DNA of 64,000 nt from Paenibacillus alba (GTDB lineage: Bacteria > Bacillota > Bacilli > Paenibacillales > NBRC-103111): assembly GCF_013204855.1 (NCBI RefSeq), contig NZ_JABMKZ010000010.1, positions 62,001 to 126,000 on the forward strand, in the 5' to 3' direction. The notes below the pieces were generated by a model that saw only the letters and a list, made by a program, of their open reading frames with translations, did no database searches and had not been told where the DNA came from. The translations under genes and the position numbers were made by a program. Positions within the stretch are counted from its first letter, which is position 1. Every line of letters starts with the position of its first letter. Positions 1 to 8,061 of the stretch are shown here, one piece after another.

Positions 1-1000
1 GATTCATAAGCGCAGGATCTATTTGCTCCGGATAATTCGTTGTCCCAATGAGGAAAATCCCTTCCTTGGAGGTCGCGCCATCCAAAATGTTCAAGAAATA
101 GGATCTCGCTCTCTGCGGCATAGCGTCTATATCTTCAATCACCAGAATCATAGGCGCCATATTGGCCGCAGCCTGAAACACCTCTTGAATCGAATCGCTG
201 CAGGTGTTCTCGGTAATTTGCCAATACGCGACTGGCGCTTTCACACTGCCGGCAATTGACTTAACGAGCGTTGTCTTCCCATTGCCTGGCTTGCCGTACA
301 GCAGAATCCCTCTTTTGTAAGGAAGCTGATATTCCTTGAAAAAAGCTCGATCCTCCGTAAAAAATTGATCGATGGAACGATAGATATCGGTCTTGACATC
401 CTCTTTCATGATAACATCCGAACGGTCCACCATGCGGGTAATCGGAGTCAGCTCTTTCTCCATCCCATGAGGTCCATCGGTGAAAACTGTCACTTGCCTG
501 CGGTCCAAATCCCGCCGCCGCTGTCTGGCATGTTCCAGAAAACGATGCAAACTGGCATCATTTTCCGCAAAGACGAAATCCTCCACGCCAATTCCATGCA
601 GGCGAAAGGTAGGCACTCTGGCTAATGCAATTCCCCATCCCGGATAAGCAAACACATTGTTGCGCAGCGTCGGATAGATGCAGTAGCTTGAAGCCTCATT
701 TTCTCCACTCATGCCAAAAGCACGTGATTCCATATGATCAAAGATTCGCGTGACGAAATGGACATCACCACTGCCTCTCTTCACATCCTGCTCAAGCATT
801 TCCCAATACTCTTCTTTCCCGTCATCGCTCATATAAGGCTCGAAGTGTTTCCCGTATCGTTCACCCAGAACCGTTTGAATGCGTTCGAGCACGTAAGCAT
901 AATCTCGATATGCGGTTAGCGAGCCTCCATCTGACCTCACATGAGCGGATACGGCTGCCCCTGCTTCTTTTACTTTAGTTTTCGTATTCAGCTGATTCAT
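1..1000 (-). CDS. AAA+ ATPase of the RtcB operon (3' end beyond the window)
   Basis: The minus frame is open from an ATG at 1000 to the window edge, giving 333 visible codons and no stop. The first ~200 residues match no family I recognise. They are followed by an AAA+ core: Walker A GKPGNGKTT near residue 240, Walker B ILVIEDID near 283, and a sensor-1-like stretch GTTNYP near 320. The arrangement resembles BCS1/FtsH-type AAA proteins. The start overlaps the rtcB stop as ATGA, so translation is probably coupled and the gene is the last visible member of the rlaP-rtcB operon. Inference: an ATP-driven remodeller acting on RtcB or on damaged RNA/RNP. The sequence does not show the substrate. 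It could instead be a generic AAA chaperone. Confidence 0.85.
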   Translation of the reverse strand, partial: MNQLNTKTKVKEAGAAVSAHVRSDGGSLTAYRDYAYVLERIQTVLGERYGKHFEPYMSDDGKEEYWEMLEQDVKRGSGDVHFVTRIFDHMESRAFGMSGENEASSYCIYPTLRNNVFAYPGWGIALARVPTFRLHGIGVEDFVFAENDASLHRFLEHARQRRRDLDRRQVTVFTDGPHGMEKELTPITRMVDRSDVIMKEDVKTDIYRSIDQFFTEDRAFFKEYQLPYKRGILLYGKPGNGKTTLVKSIAGSVKAPVAYWQITENTCSDSIQEVFQAAANMAPMILVIEDIDAMPQRARSYFLNILDGATSKEGIFLIGTTNYPEQIDPALMN

Positions 1001-2418
1001 TTTGCACCTTTGACTGTCGCCATAGGCTTACATTTGGCAACAACGCTTGCTAAGCCAGCCCCAACAACACTTTCAATGATTTGATCGACATCTTTATAAG
1101 CCTGAGGCGATTCATCCAGAATTGACTCTAATGACCTTTGGTTCACAACAATTTCATCATTGGTTCCTACGTGCATGGAAGCAGCAAATTCTTCAAGTGT
1201 AACCACTCTTTTCGTCGCGCTGCGCGAGCGGATACGTCCTGCTCCATGACAGATCGAGTGGAAGTTCGCATCACCGCCCGGAGCTCCTACCATGATATAG
1301 GAAGCTGTTCCCATCGAACCTGGAATCAACGCAGGGTGACCTGTAGCTGCATAAGGCTGCGGATTACCCGGATGTCCGGCGGGAAGCGCTCGCGTCGCCC
1401 CTTTGCGATGAACAAAATAAGACTGCTCTCTGTGCTCCTCATTCCATGCATAGTTATGCATGAGATCATACAAGGTCGTCATTTCAAACTTGGAACCAAA
1501 CAAATCCTTGCCCGCTTCACGAATCGCATAAGCGATGAGATGCCGATTGACTACCGCATAATTAAGCGCAGCATACATCAGATTGACGTAGTTTTGAGCA
1601 GCCGGATGTTCGAGGGGCGCGAACAGCAGCTTCGGGTCTGCCGTACCTAACCCATTCATTCGCATCACTTTCTGCATATCGCTGCTGCAGTACTGATTGA
1701 CCGAGCCGCCCCAGGCACGTGATCCAGAATGGATCATAACAATAACTTGACCATCGAAAAGCCCCCAGGCTTCCGCGATCTCCCGATTCTCCTCCGCAAT
1801 CTCAATCGATTGAATTTCTGCAAAATGATTGCCATTTCCCAGTGTTCCAAGCTGACGATGCGAGCGATGCCAAACCGAGTCTGGAAAGCGATTCAACGCA
1901 TTTTCGTCTAAACTAAATTTACTGCTCTCCACATGCGTCAGCGAAGTTGCTTTTCGAGGCGTATAGCCATCAGGGATGTACTTTTTGGGCAAGCCATGCA
2001 ATCCCTTCGTAACGACATGCTCTAATCGGATGTCAGAGAAATGCCCGCGCGCATGATCCTCTACCGGCAGGTACTTCTCGATCGTCTTCACCAGCTTGCG
2101 GCGAAGCTTCACGTCTTTCAGCTCATCCTTATGCAGATTCGTCATATGCACCCGCATGCCGCAGCCAATGTCGCTTCCTACGATAGAAGGCGACACATAG
2201 CCATCTTCAGTTCGCCATACAGCCGTTGTGCCAATACAAGTACCTACACCGACATGCACATCAGGCGTATAGCTCATATAAACTTGATTCGGAATCTGCA
2301 AATTATTGTTAGCCATTTGAAATACTTGATAATCCAAAGCTTTGAACAGCTCCGGCCCTGCATACACATGTACAACCCCCGACGGGAGCTGGACCTGCTG
2401 AATATAATGTTCTTTCAT
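997..2418 (-). CDS. rtcB: RtcB-family RNA ligase, copy 1
   Basis: The 473-residue RtcB protein belongs to the GTP-dependent ligases that join RNA 3'-phosphate or 2',3'-cyclic phosphate ends to 5'-OH ends. Expected active-site residues are all present: Asp83 and Cys86 in DIGCG, His198 in GNGNHF, His230 in HSGSR, His321 in LMHN, and the guanylated His391 in CHGAGR. The loop that is often GSRGLG in other RtcBs is GSRAWG here and in the second copy, which marks a distinct subfamily. The gene sits 15 nt after rlaP, with a GAGG box before the ATG, and overlaps the AAA gene by 4 nt. There is no archease gene nearby. The family call is firm; the physiological RNA substrate is unknown. Confidence 0.95.
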   Translation of the reverse strand: MKEHYIQQVQLPSGVVHVYAGPELFKALDYQVFQMANNNLQIPNQVYMSYTPDVHVGVGTCIGTTAVWRTEDGYVSPSIVGSDIGCGMRVHMTNLHKDELKDVKLRRKLVKTIEKYLPVEDHARGHFSDIRLEHVVTKGLHGLPKKYIPDGYTPRKATSLTHVESSKFSLDENALNRFPDSVWHRSHRQLGTLGNGNHFAEIQSIEIAEENREIAEAWGLFDGQVIVMIHSGSRAWGGSVNQYCSSDMQKVMRMNGLGTADPKLLFAPLEHPAAQNYVNLMYAALNYAVVNRHLIAYAIREAGKDLFGSKFEMTTLYDLMHNYAWNEEHREQSYFVHRKGATRALPAGHPGNPQPYAATGHPALIPGSMGTASYIMVGAPGGDANFHSICHGAGRIRSRSATKRVVTLEEFAASMHVGTNDEIVVNQRSLESILDESPQAYKDVDQIIESVVGAGLASVVAKCKPMATVKGAK

Positions 2419-2433
2419 TCGGTTTATTCCTCT

Positions 2434-3216
2434 CTATGAACCCCAAACCTCCTTCTGCGCCTCTCGGAATAAGGCATCTAATGCCGCATCCTGCTTTTCT
2501 TCAGAGACAACGATGTGTTTGGCGGTTTCTTCAAAATACGCGATTTGTCGTTCTAGAAAATCGTTGATCACCGTAATTTTCGGCTCTAGGTCGAATTCAA
2601 CCCCAGCCTTTTTCCGCGTCAACAACGTCATAATTTCTTGCTTTAATGTTGAATCCGGCACCATGCGCTGGACCAACTCTTCAAAATCCATCGGCGGCAT
2701 ACTGCCGTACGCCTCGATCCACCCACAAGCAAGCACTGGGCGAAGCACATAAAAATACTTTTTGATTTTCACATAATCACCTTGCAAATATTCCCGGAAG
2801 TTCCCCTTAGCCATATGCAAATAGTGATACACACTGGATCTCGGGGAAAAAGTGAGCGGCGATAGCTCGCGGATTCGCTCCGTTATTCGGTACTGCTCCA
2901 AATACTGAATCGGCGATTGCAGCCATTCGAGCAGCGGCGGGTTCGATTTGCGGAACAAATTGAGCGCTTTTTTCAAATCCCACCCATTGATATCGAGCTG
3001 GTCGCTGATCGGACACTCAATGACATCTCGTTTATCGAATAGGGATAAATACCAGTCTGTTGGCCTTACATAGATGAACCTTACATCATAATCACTGTCC
3101 TTCGAGGGAAATCCCCATGCTCTGCTGCCGGATTCACAAGCATACAGGATCCGTACACCCTCCTCTTGCTCAATCCGTTGCAGCTCACGATCGATTTTAT
3201 TGATATCAAATGTCAT
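2434..3216 (-). CDS. RlaP-type nucleotidyltransferase (RNA-repair pol-beta family)
   Basis: This 260-residue protein starts at the ATG at 3216, which has AAAGGGTGA about 5 nt upstream. An in-frame ATG 33 codons earlier lacks a good ribosome site. Residues ~25-50 carry the polymerase-beta nucleotidyltransferase signature GSRAWGF followed by DSDYDVRF, so the metal-binding acidic pair is present. The overall pattern is that of RlaP (formerly DUF2204/YcgL), a family described as travelling with RNA ligases. Its presumed job is to add or restore nucleotides, or modify ends, on broken RNA before ligation. It is the first full-length gene of the operon, followed 15 nt later by rtcB. Activity on RNA and nucleotide preference are not visible in the sequence. 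Confidence 0.85.
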   Translation of the reverse strand: MTFDINKIDRELQRIEQEEGVRILYACESGSRAWGFPSKDSDYDVRFIYVRPTDWYLSLFDKRDVIECPISDQLDINGWDLKKALNLFRKSNPPLLEWLQSPIQYLEQYRITERIRELSPLTFSPRSSVYHYLHMAKGNFREYLQGDYVKIKKYFYVLRPVLACGWIEAYGSMPPMDFEELVQRMVPDSTLKQEIMTLLTRKKAGVEFDLEPKITVINDFLERQIAYFEETAKHIVVSEEKQDAALDALFREAQKEVWGS

Positions 3217-3326
3217 GGGACTCACCCTTTCTTTATGTTTCTTTGTGTTAGGAAAACGCCAAAAAGCCATAGACCAAACAGCGTCTACGGCTTCTATACA
3301 CGAAATATGCACCATGCGATGCCTAT

Positions 3327-3416
3327 CTACGTATTTGTCAAAAGTCCGGTCGAGACCGAGGGTAAAATTTGCTTTTCAATTGTCAGGTTATTCATAGAAA
3401 TTTGATTGCGAATCAT
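3327..3416 (-). CDS. 29-codon leader ORF ahead of rlaP
   Basis: A short minus-strand ORF has an ATG at 3416, a stop at 3327 and a strong AAAGGAGG box about 8 nt upstream. It lies inside the predicted rlaP transcript, 110 nt before the rlaP start. The peptide begins MIRNQISMNNL and has no recognisable domain. The ribosome site is better than that of rlaP itself, so it may be translated and act as a regulatory leader, or be the relic of a truncated gene. Only the ribosome site and frame support it. Confidence 0.4.
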   Translation of the reverse strand: MIRNQISMNNLTIEKQILPSVSTGLLTNT

Positions 3417-3448
3417 ATCGTCGGCCTCCTTTCCATTCATTTACAAAC

Positions 3449-3478
3449 ATCATACGAGTCAAAGCCAGCAACTGTCAA
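3449..3478 (-). promoter_or_regulatory. Sigma-A-type promoter of the rlaP-rtcB-AAA operon
   Basis: Reading the minus strand, a perfect -35 TTGACA (3478-3473) is followed after 18 bp by -10 TATGAT (3454-3449). It is about 33 nt upstream of the leader ORF and about 230 nt upstream of rlaP. No other promoter this good was seen before rlaP. Confidence 0.65.
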
Positions 3479-3493
3479 TCCGCTTCAAGCGGA
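3479..3493. promoter_or_regulatory. Palindromic operator candidate abutting the rlaP -35
   Basis: TCCGCTTCAAGCGGA is a perfect 7-1-7 inverted repeat directly upstream of the TTGACA box. This is where an activator or repressor would touch RNA polymerase. The WYL proteins at 5878-7978 are the obvious candidate regulators, but the sequence does not establish that link. Confidence 0.45.
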
Positions 3494-3580
3494 AAGATTA
3501 ATTATAGTGATCATACTTATCAATAAAAGTTATCAAAGCTTCATTGGCTAATGCGAAGCCTTATTTGTTCAGATAGTGAA

Positions 3581-3609
3581 TTGCTGTTATTCTAATCTTA
3601 GAACATAAT
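3581..3609 (+). promoter_or_regulatory. Promoter with internal inverted repeat for the toxin-antitoxin pair
   Basis: TTGCTG (3581-3586), 17 bp, then CATAAT (3604-3609), ending 21 nt before the TTG start of the antitoxin. The spacer holds an inverted repeat TTCTAA-TC-TTAGAA (3590-3603). It is positioned for autorepression by the antitoxin, as is usual for type II modules. Confidence 0.5.
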
Positions 3610-3630
3610 TACGGAAAGAGGGTGTTAGAA

Positions 3631-3855
3631 TTGGCAAAAAAACTAGATGCATATACATTAAATCTAATTAAAGAAGCTCTTGCTAAATTGGATGTCACTT
3701 ATAAAAAAGTGAACATCGACTTAGAGAATGGACATATTTCCGAAGAACTTACTAGCATGAATATACAAAACTTATTGGAACTTGGAAAAGGACTCAGCAA
3801 AGAAAGAGCACAAGCATGGGCAAGAGATGTTGAGGAGGCAAGAAATGACTGGTAA
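3631..3855 (+). CDS. Putative antitoxin paired with a PIN-domain toxin
   Basis: A 74-residue, highly charged and mostly helical protein. I chose the TTG at 3631 because AGAGGGTG lies 6 nt before it; a GTG at 3622 overlaps that box. No antitoxin family is recognised from sequence alone. The assignment rests on size and on the following PIN-domain gene, whose ATG overlaps this stop by 11 nt. The promoter spacer holds an inverted repeat suitable for autoregulation. The pair is more AT-rich than the flanking ligase genes, which suggests it was acquired separately. Confidence 0.6.
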   Translation: MAKKLDAYTLNLIKEALAKLDVTYKKVNIDLENGHISEELTSMNIQNLLELGKGLSKERAQAWARDVEEARNDW

Positions 3856-4243
3856 AGTTCGTGCTATTCTTGATACAAATATTGCAATTGGGCTCATTCT
3901 TTCCGACCCTGAAATTTCTCAAAAACTACAGTTTTTACACGATGAGGGCGTCATATTCTGTATGTCAGTCATTTCTAAATGTGAATTGCTCAGCGGAGCC
4001 AAAGATACAAAAGAAATTGAACAAATCATTAATCTAGGAAATGACAATTTTATTGAGGTTTCAAATGAAATCGCACAAATCGCCGGAGAGATCCGTCGTG
4101 AGCAAAAACAACGATACGGCAGAATTATTAAAACACCGGATGCCTTAATAATAGCTACAGCTAGAATTTATGAATTATCACTTTATACGAAAGATAGAGG
4201 CATGCATTTTGTTGAAGAATACGGTGTAATTTTAATCAAATAA
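3845..4243 (+). CDS. VapC-like PIN-domain ribonuclease toxin
   Basis: A 132-residue protein starting at the ATG at 3845, preceded by GAGGAGG inside the end of the antitoxin gene. The PIN-fold acidic residues are visible: LDTN near the N-terminus (Asp ~9), a Glu in SKCELLSG near residue 45, and the TPDALIIATA motif near residue 98. These fit a metal-dependent RNase of the VapC type, which cuts tRNA or rRNA when the antitoxin is lost. It is transcribed toward the second RtcB gene, whose 3' end lies 58 nt away. Known PIN nucleases leave 3'-OH and 5'-phosphate ends, which RtcB cannot join directly, so direct toxin-repair pairing is not implied. Confidence 0.8.
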   Translation: MTGKVRAILDTNIAIGLILSDPEISQKLQFLHDEGVIFCMSVISKCELLSGAKDTKEIEQIINLGNDNFIEVSNEIAQIAGEIRREQKQRYGRIIKTPDALIIATARIYELSLYTKDRGMHFVEEYGVILIK

Positions 4244-4301
4244 TTTTATTATCAAAAAACTCTAACCTCTCATAGCACCCAATCTTATCCCTCGCGCTCC
4301 T

Positions 4302-5720
4302 CTATACACCCTTTATCGCAACCATCGGCTTACAAGTCGCCACCACATCCGCTAGCTCTGCGCCTACTACACTATCAATAATCTGATCCACATCTTTGTA
4401 CGCTTGTGGGCATTCATCCAGAATCGTTTGCAAAGAACGATGATTCACCAGAATCTCTTCATCCGTTCCCACTTTGAGCGATTGGGCGAATTGATCAACA
4501 GTAACTAAGGCTTTCGTTGCCTTGCGGGATCTAGCTCTGCCTGCGCCATGACAGATGGAGTAGAAGTTCTTCGCACCTTCGTCTTTTCCGACCATAATGT
4601 AGGACGAGGTTCCCATCGAGCCGGGAATGAGCGCCGGATGACCGGTTTCTTTGTATGCTGCCGTATTCAGGAAATGACCTGGCGGCAATGCTCTTGTCGC
4701 ACCTTTCCGATGAACAAGCATCGGCTGATTACGATGAAATTCTTTCAATGCGTAGTTATGCATCAAATCATACAGCACGGGCAGTTCAGTCTCTGCGCCG
4801 AACACTTCCCGGAAAGCTTCCTGCACCCCATAGGCAATCATGTGTCGATTGCTTACCGCAAAGTTCAATGCCGAGTACATTAAATGCAAATAGGTTTGCC
4901 CTTCTCGGCTCTCAATTGGAGCATACAGCAAATCTCTGTCCGGATTTTCCACGCCCCAGCTTTGCATCACTGCTCTGAACACCTTCGTAAATTCTTGACC
5001 TAAACGAGCGCCCCAGGCACGAGAGCCGGAGTGAATCATGACGACAACTTGACCGTCGAACAAGCCCCATTTTGCCGCCAAATCCTTATGCGCTTCCGCG
5101 ATCTCCAGATATTGAATTTCTATAAAATGGTTCCCGCCCCCCAGTGACCCGAGTTGTCCATGTGCATATTTTTGAATTTTGGGCGGCAAATTTTCGAGGT
5201 ATGCATGATCAAACTTAAATGTCGACTCTTCAACATGGGTCAACCATTGCTCGTTCGATCTATAGAGCTCAGGAAGCCCCTTCAGCCCGTACTTTACCAC
5301 TTGCATAATATCAATATCCGCATAGTTCGTATTGGTCCGTTCATTCGTAGGAACATATTTTTCGATGGCTTTAATCAGCGTTCTGCGGATTTCTTTGTCT
5401 TGAATGTCCTCTTTATGCAAAGTTGTCGTATGCACCCGCATGCCACAGCCGATATCGACACCAACAATGGAAGGAGATACGAAGCCATCGATCATCCCCC
5501 ATACCGCTGTCGTTCCGATACAAGTCCCGATCCCCACGTGGGCATCCGGCGTGTAGCTCATATGCTTGCCCCGCGGAATTCGCAGATTGTTGTCAGCCAT
5601 TTCGAATACTTTATCCTCAAAAGATTGGAACACTTCAGCATTTGCAAATACATGCAGGTTGCCGTGCTCCAAGGGCATTTCATAATGATTGTTTCCATGT
5701 GTGATTGGTTTCAACTCCAT
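4302..5720 (-). CDS. rtcB: RtcB-family RNA ligase, copy 2
   Basis: A 472-residue RtcB paralogue. The start at 5720 has GGAGG 8 nt upstream. Active-site residues fall at nearly the same positions as in copy 1: Asp89 and Cys92 in DIGCG, His198 in GGGNHF, His230 in HSGSRAWG, His321 in LMHN and His391 in CHGAGR. The two proteins align with almost no gaps from about residue 95 onward, so they arose by duplication within the GSRAWG subfamily. This copy has its own transcription unit, divergent from the WYL genes and separated from copy 1 by the toxin-antitoxin pair. It has no adjacent RlaP or AAA gene. It may act on a different RNA or be induced differently. Confidence 0.95.
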   Translation of the reverse strand: MELKPITHGNNHYEMPLEHGNLHVFANAEVFQSFEDKVFEMADNNLRIPRGKHMSYTPDAHVGIGTCIGTTAVWGMIDGFVSPSIVGVDIGCGMRVHTTTLHKEDIQDKEIRRTLIKAIEKYVPTNERTNTNYADIDIMQVVKYGLKGLPELYRSNEQWLTHVEESTFKFDHAYLENLPPKIQKYAHGQLGSLGGGNHFIEIQYLEIAEAHKDLAAKWGLFDGQVVVMIHSGSRAWGARLGQEFTKVFRAVMQSWGVENPDRDLLYAPIESREGQTYLHLMYSALNFAVSNRHMIAYGVQEAFREVFGAETELPVLYDLMHNYALKEFHRNQPMLVHRKGATRALPPGHFLNTAAYKETGHPALIPGSMGTSSYIMVGKDEGAKNFYSICHGAGRARSRKATKALVTVDQFAQSLKVGTDEEILVNHRSLQTILDECPQAYKDVDQIIDSVVGAELADVVATCKPMVAIKGV

Positions 5721-5877
5721 TGCACTAACCTCCATTGTTCTTATGCACTTATCTTCGCTTATTTCAGACTGCGCGAACATGGCGAAAGTATGACGACACC
5801 TAAAAAGTTTCCATTTTCTCCAAATGATGCTCCTGTTACAATAAGAGCAGGTTGTTAGGCAGAGCGGGGGATTGATT

Positions 5878-7191
5878 TTGGCTAAAGAAAGCTTTGATAA
5901 AGAAATTCAGTTTCTGCGAATGCTGGTCCTTACCAGCGGGGCGTACAGCCGGCAGCAATTTGCAGAAAGACTCGGAATATCGGTTCATACCTTTGATAAA
6001 ACATTGCGCCGATTAAAAGAAATTGTGGCCGCGATGTATCAACAGGTGCCTGATGAACAGAGGAAAGAATTCACGGAGATGCTGCGCTACAGCTATTTCG
6101 ACTCCACAGATCCCATGCTGCTGTTCTTGTTCCGCGCCAAGTCATTGAAAGAATCAGAAAGCCAGCGGATCTCCAAACTTCTTGCTGCTTTGAAGGATCA
6201 AGCACTTACGGCGATGGAGCTGTTGGATATATGCTGCGCAGATCTGCTTGCCGAGGCTGCCCTTCCTGACGAGAAGACCATCCGAAACGATTTGAAATAT
6301 TTAGAAGACGTCGGTGTAATCAAAAAAGTGCCAGGTCCACGCCCCAATCGCTATCGCATCCATAATGATTTAGTCCAGGAACTAACTCAGGATGAGCTGA
6401 TTGATCTCTATGACTTCGTTGATGTGATGTCGAATACGCAAGTCCCCTCGGTTCAAGGTTATTTGCTGCGAGATGGACTCAAAAAGCAGTTGAATCGGAC
6501 TTCATCCAAACCAGCGCAAGTGGAGCCATTTCTCTATAAATATCATTATCATTCGAGGATTTTGGATGAAGCTCACTTATACATTCTGCTTTCCGCCATA
6601 AAGAGCCGCCGCAAGGTCGCATTTTTTTATTTTTCACCTAAAAATAATCAATCCTATTCCTCCAAAAATACGAATCCATTATTCGAGCGGGAAATGGAAG
6701 GAAAGCTTCAAACCACGCTGCCGCTCAAAATCGTCTATGATCACCAATATGGCAGGTGGTATATGCTTTCTTATGATGCCAGGCACGGGATTAAGAAATA
6801 TCGTATGGAAGGGATGACACAGATTGAGCTGGGCGAGCCTGTCCCTTCGGACTTTTTTACCGAAAAGTGCAGCGAATTGGAAGAGCGGATTACCCATAGC
6901 TGGGTCATCGATACCGGACGAACGCTCACTGTGAAAGTCAAATTCTTCAATCCGGTCGATACCCCCTCCAATTTCATCAAGCAGCGTGTCCAACTTCAGG
7001 GGCAGTGGGGGATCATTACGGAAGAAACGAACAATGCTTTTATTTTTGAGATTCAGGTCAATGGCACGACAGAAATAAAGCCTTGGATCCGCAGCTTCGG
7101 ATCGAGCTGTGAGGTGTTAGAGCCCCCCTTCTTTCGGAAGGAAATGATGGCAGAATGGGAGGCGCTTCGCGCTTATTATGAATCTGTTTGA
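5878..7191 (+). CDS. HTH-WYL transcriptional regulator 1
   Basis: A 437-residue protein. TTG at 5878 is preferred over TTG at 5872 because GGGGG lies about 7 nt before it. An N-terminal helix-turn-helix (about residues 15-50, GISVHTFDKTLRRL) is followed by a second winged-helix-like region. A C-terminal ligand-sensing WYL domain carries the motif as RWYMLSYD near residue 300. WYL domains are thought to bind nucleic acid or nucleotide ligands and to control DNA-repair, defence and RNA-repair genes. It is divergent from rtcB copy 2 (157 bp between starts) and overlaps the next WYL gene by 14 nt. It is the likely controller of one or both RtcB units. Confidence 0.85.
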   Translation: MAKESFDKEIQFLRMLVLTSGAYSRQQFAERLGISVHTFDKTLRRLKEIVAAMYQQVPDEQRKEFTEMLRYSYFDSTDPMLLFLFRAKSLKESESQRISKLLAALKDQALTAMELLDICCADLLAEAALPDEKTIRNDLKYLEDVGVIKKVPGPRPNRYRIHNDLVQELTQDELIDLYDFVDVMSNTQVPSVQGYLLRDGLKKQLNRTSSKPAQVEPFLYKYHYHSRILDEAHLYILLSAIKSRRKVAFFYFSPKNNQSYSSKNTNPLFEREMEGKLQTTLPLKIVYDHQYGRWYMLSYDARHGIKKYRMEGMTQIELGEPVPSDFFTEKCSELEERITHSWVIDTGRTLTVKVKFFNPVDTPSNFIKQRVQLQGQWGIITEETNNAFIFEIQVNGTTEIKPWIRSFGSSCEVLEPPFFRKEMMAEWEALRAYYESV

Positions 7192-7978
7192 GAAGATATT
7201 TAACTACCAAATGATAGCAAGGCTTGAGGATTCAGGCACTTTCATGATTACATCGCAAGAGCGATCTTGGCTGAAAACGATGCTAAACCACCCAACTGCG
7301 GCTCATGCCTTCACTCCAATCACACGCGAGAAGCTGCAGTCCGTGCTGGCAGCAGATCCCGCCTTCGATCTGACGGAGGCTTTCCTGGAGAAAGCCCGCA
7401 GTCGCGAGAAGCACATTTATCATCCACATCTGCGCGAGCTGCGCCGATTTATTGCCAGCCAAACGGCTGTTCAGTTTACCTATCGAGTAAAAGATGAGCG
7501 GGTTTTCACAGATGAACTGGCTTTTCCATATAAGCTGGAATATTCGCTGGTCAAAAAGGAATGGTATCTGCTGTGGTACCATATCAGAAACCGGGCAATG
7601 ATGAGCAGCAAGCTCGATAATATCGAATCGCTCCAAGCACTGATCATTGCTCCAGAACGAATCGCACAGATAGGCGCGAACATTGATAAATTATTGCAAA
7701 AGCGCCAGATTCAAGCCAAAATCGAGGTCGTCAATACGTATAATCGCGAGTTATCGCGGATTCTTTATGCCTTTTCTTGCTTCGAGAAGCAAGTTAACTA
7801 TGAGGAAGCAACGGACACCTATACGATCCAGCTTACTTTTATGAATAATGAAGCCGAGTACGTGCTAACCAAAATTCGCTTTTTGGGTTTGCGGGTCCGC
7901 GTCACAGAAGGCGAGCATTTGCAGAAAAGAATGGCGGAAACCGTTAAACGTGCGCTTGCCAGATATGAGGAAAAGTAA
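7178..7978 (+). CDS. WYL-domain regulator 2
   Basis: A 266-residue protein whose ATG lies inside the end of the first WYL gene (14-nt overlap), so the two are co-translated. The WYL signature is seen as EWYLLWYH near residue 128, followed by the usual WCX-like C-terminal extension. It has no convincing N-terminal HTH, unlike its partner, so it may function as a heteromeric partner or ligand sensor. The ribosome site is weak (GGGAGG 14 nt upstream), consistent with translational coupling. Paired WYL proteins are common in actinobacterial PafBC, which binds as a complex and responds to DNA damage. The analogy is an inference. Confidence 0.8.
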   Translation: MNLFEKIFNYQMIARLEDSGTFMITSQERSWLKTMLNHPTAAHAFTPITREKLQSVLAADPAFDLTEAFLEKARSREKHIYHPHLRELRRFIASQTAVQFTYRVKDERVFTDELAFPYKLEYSLVKKEWYLLWYHIRNRAMMSSKLDNIESLQALIIAPERIAQIGANIDKLLQKRQIQAKIEVVNTYNRELSRILYAFSCFEKQVNYEEATDTYTIQLTFMNNEAEYVLTKIRFLGLRVRVTEGEHLQKRMAETVKRALARYEEK

Positions 7979-7989
7979 CGAATAAACTT

Positions 7990-8027
7990 AATTCCCACTT
8001 GTTTAATAGGAATTAATATGCTAGATT
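7990..8027 (+). promoter_or_regulatory. Promoter overlapped by an AATTCC-N13-GGAATT operator
   Basis: The inverted repeat AATTCC (7990-7995) and GGAATT (8009-8014) surrounds a -35 TTGTTT (7999-8004), which is followed after 17 bp by TAGATT (8022-8027). The GGAATT half resembles sites of CymR, the Firmicutes sulfur-metabolism repressor. The downstream monooxygenases belong to a family often used for sulfur scavenging. The regulator itself is not in the window. Confidence 0.5.
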
Positions 8028-8061
8028 AACTACACAATAACTAACAGCCCATTGGTCCACC

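Noticed and set aside
1138-1650. 170-codon open frame antisense to rtcB copy 1
   Set aside because: It has no ribosome site and a Cys/Arg/Ser-rich improbable composition; it is the shadow of the strongly conserved RtcB frame.
3536-3560. GCTTCATT/AATGCGAAGC hairpin upstream of the toxin-antitoxin promoter
   Set aside because: The stem has a bulge and no T-run; too weak to call a terminator or an attachment site.
5154-5858. 234-codon plus-strand open frame antisense to rtcB copy 2
   Set aside because: It covers the conserved RtcB coding region in another frame, lacks a ribosome site, and has no protein-like features.
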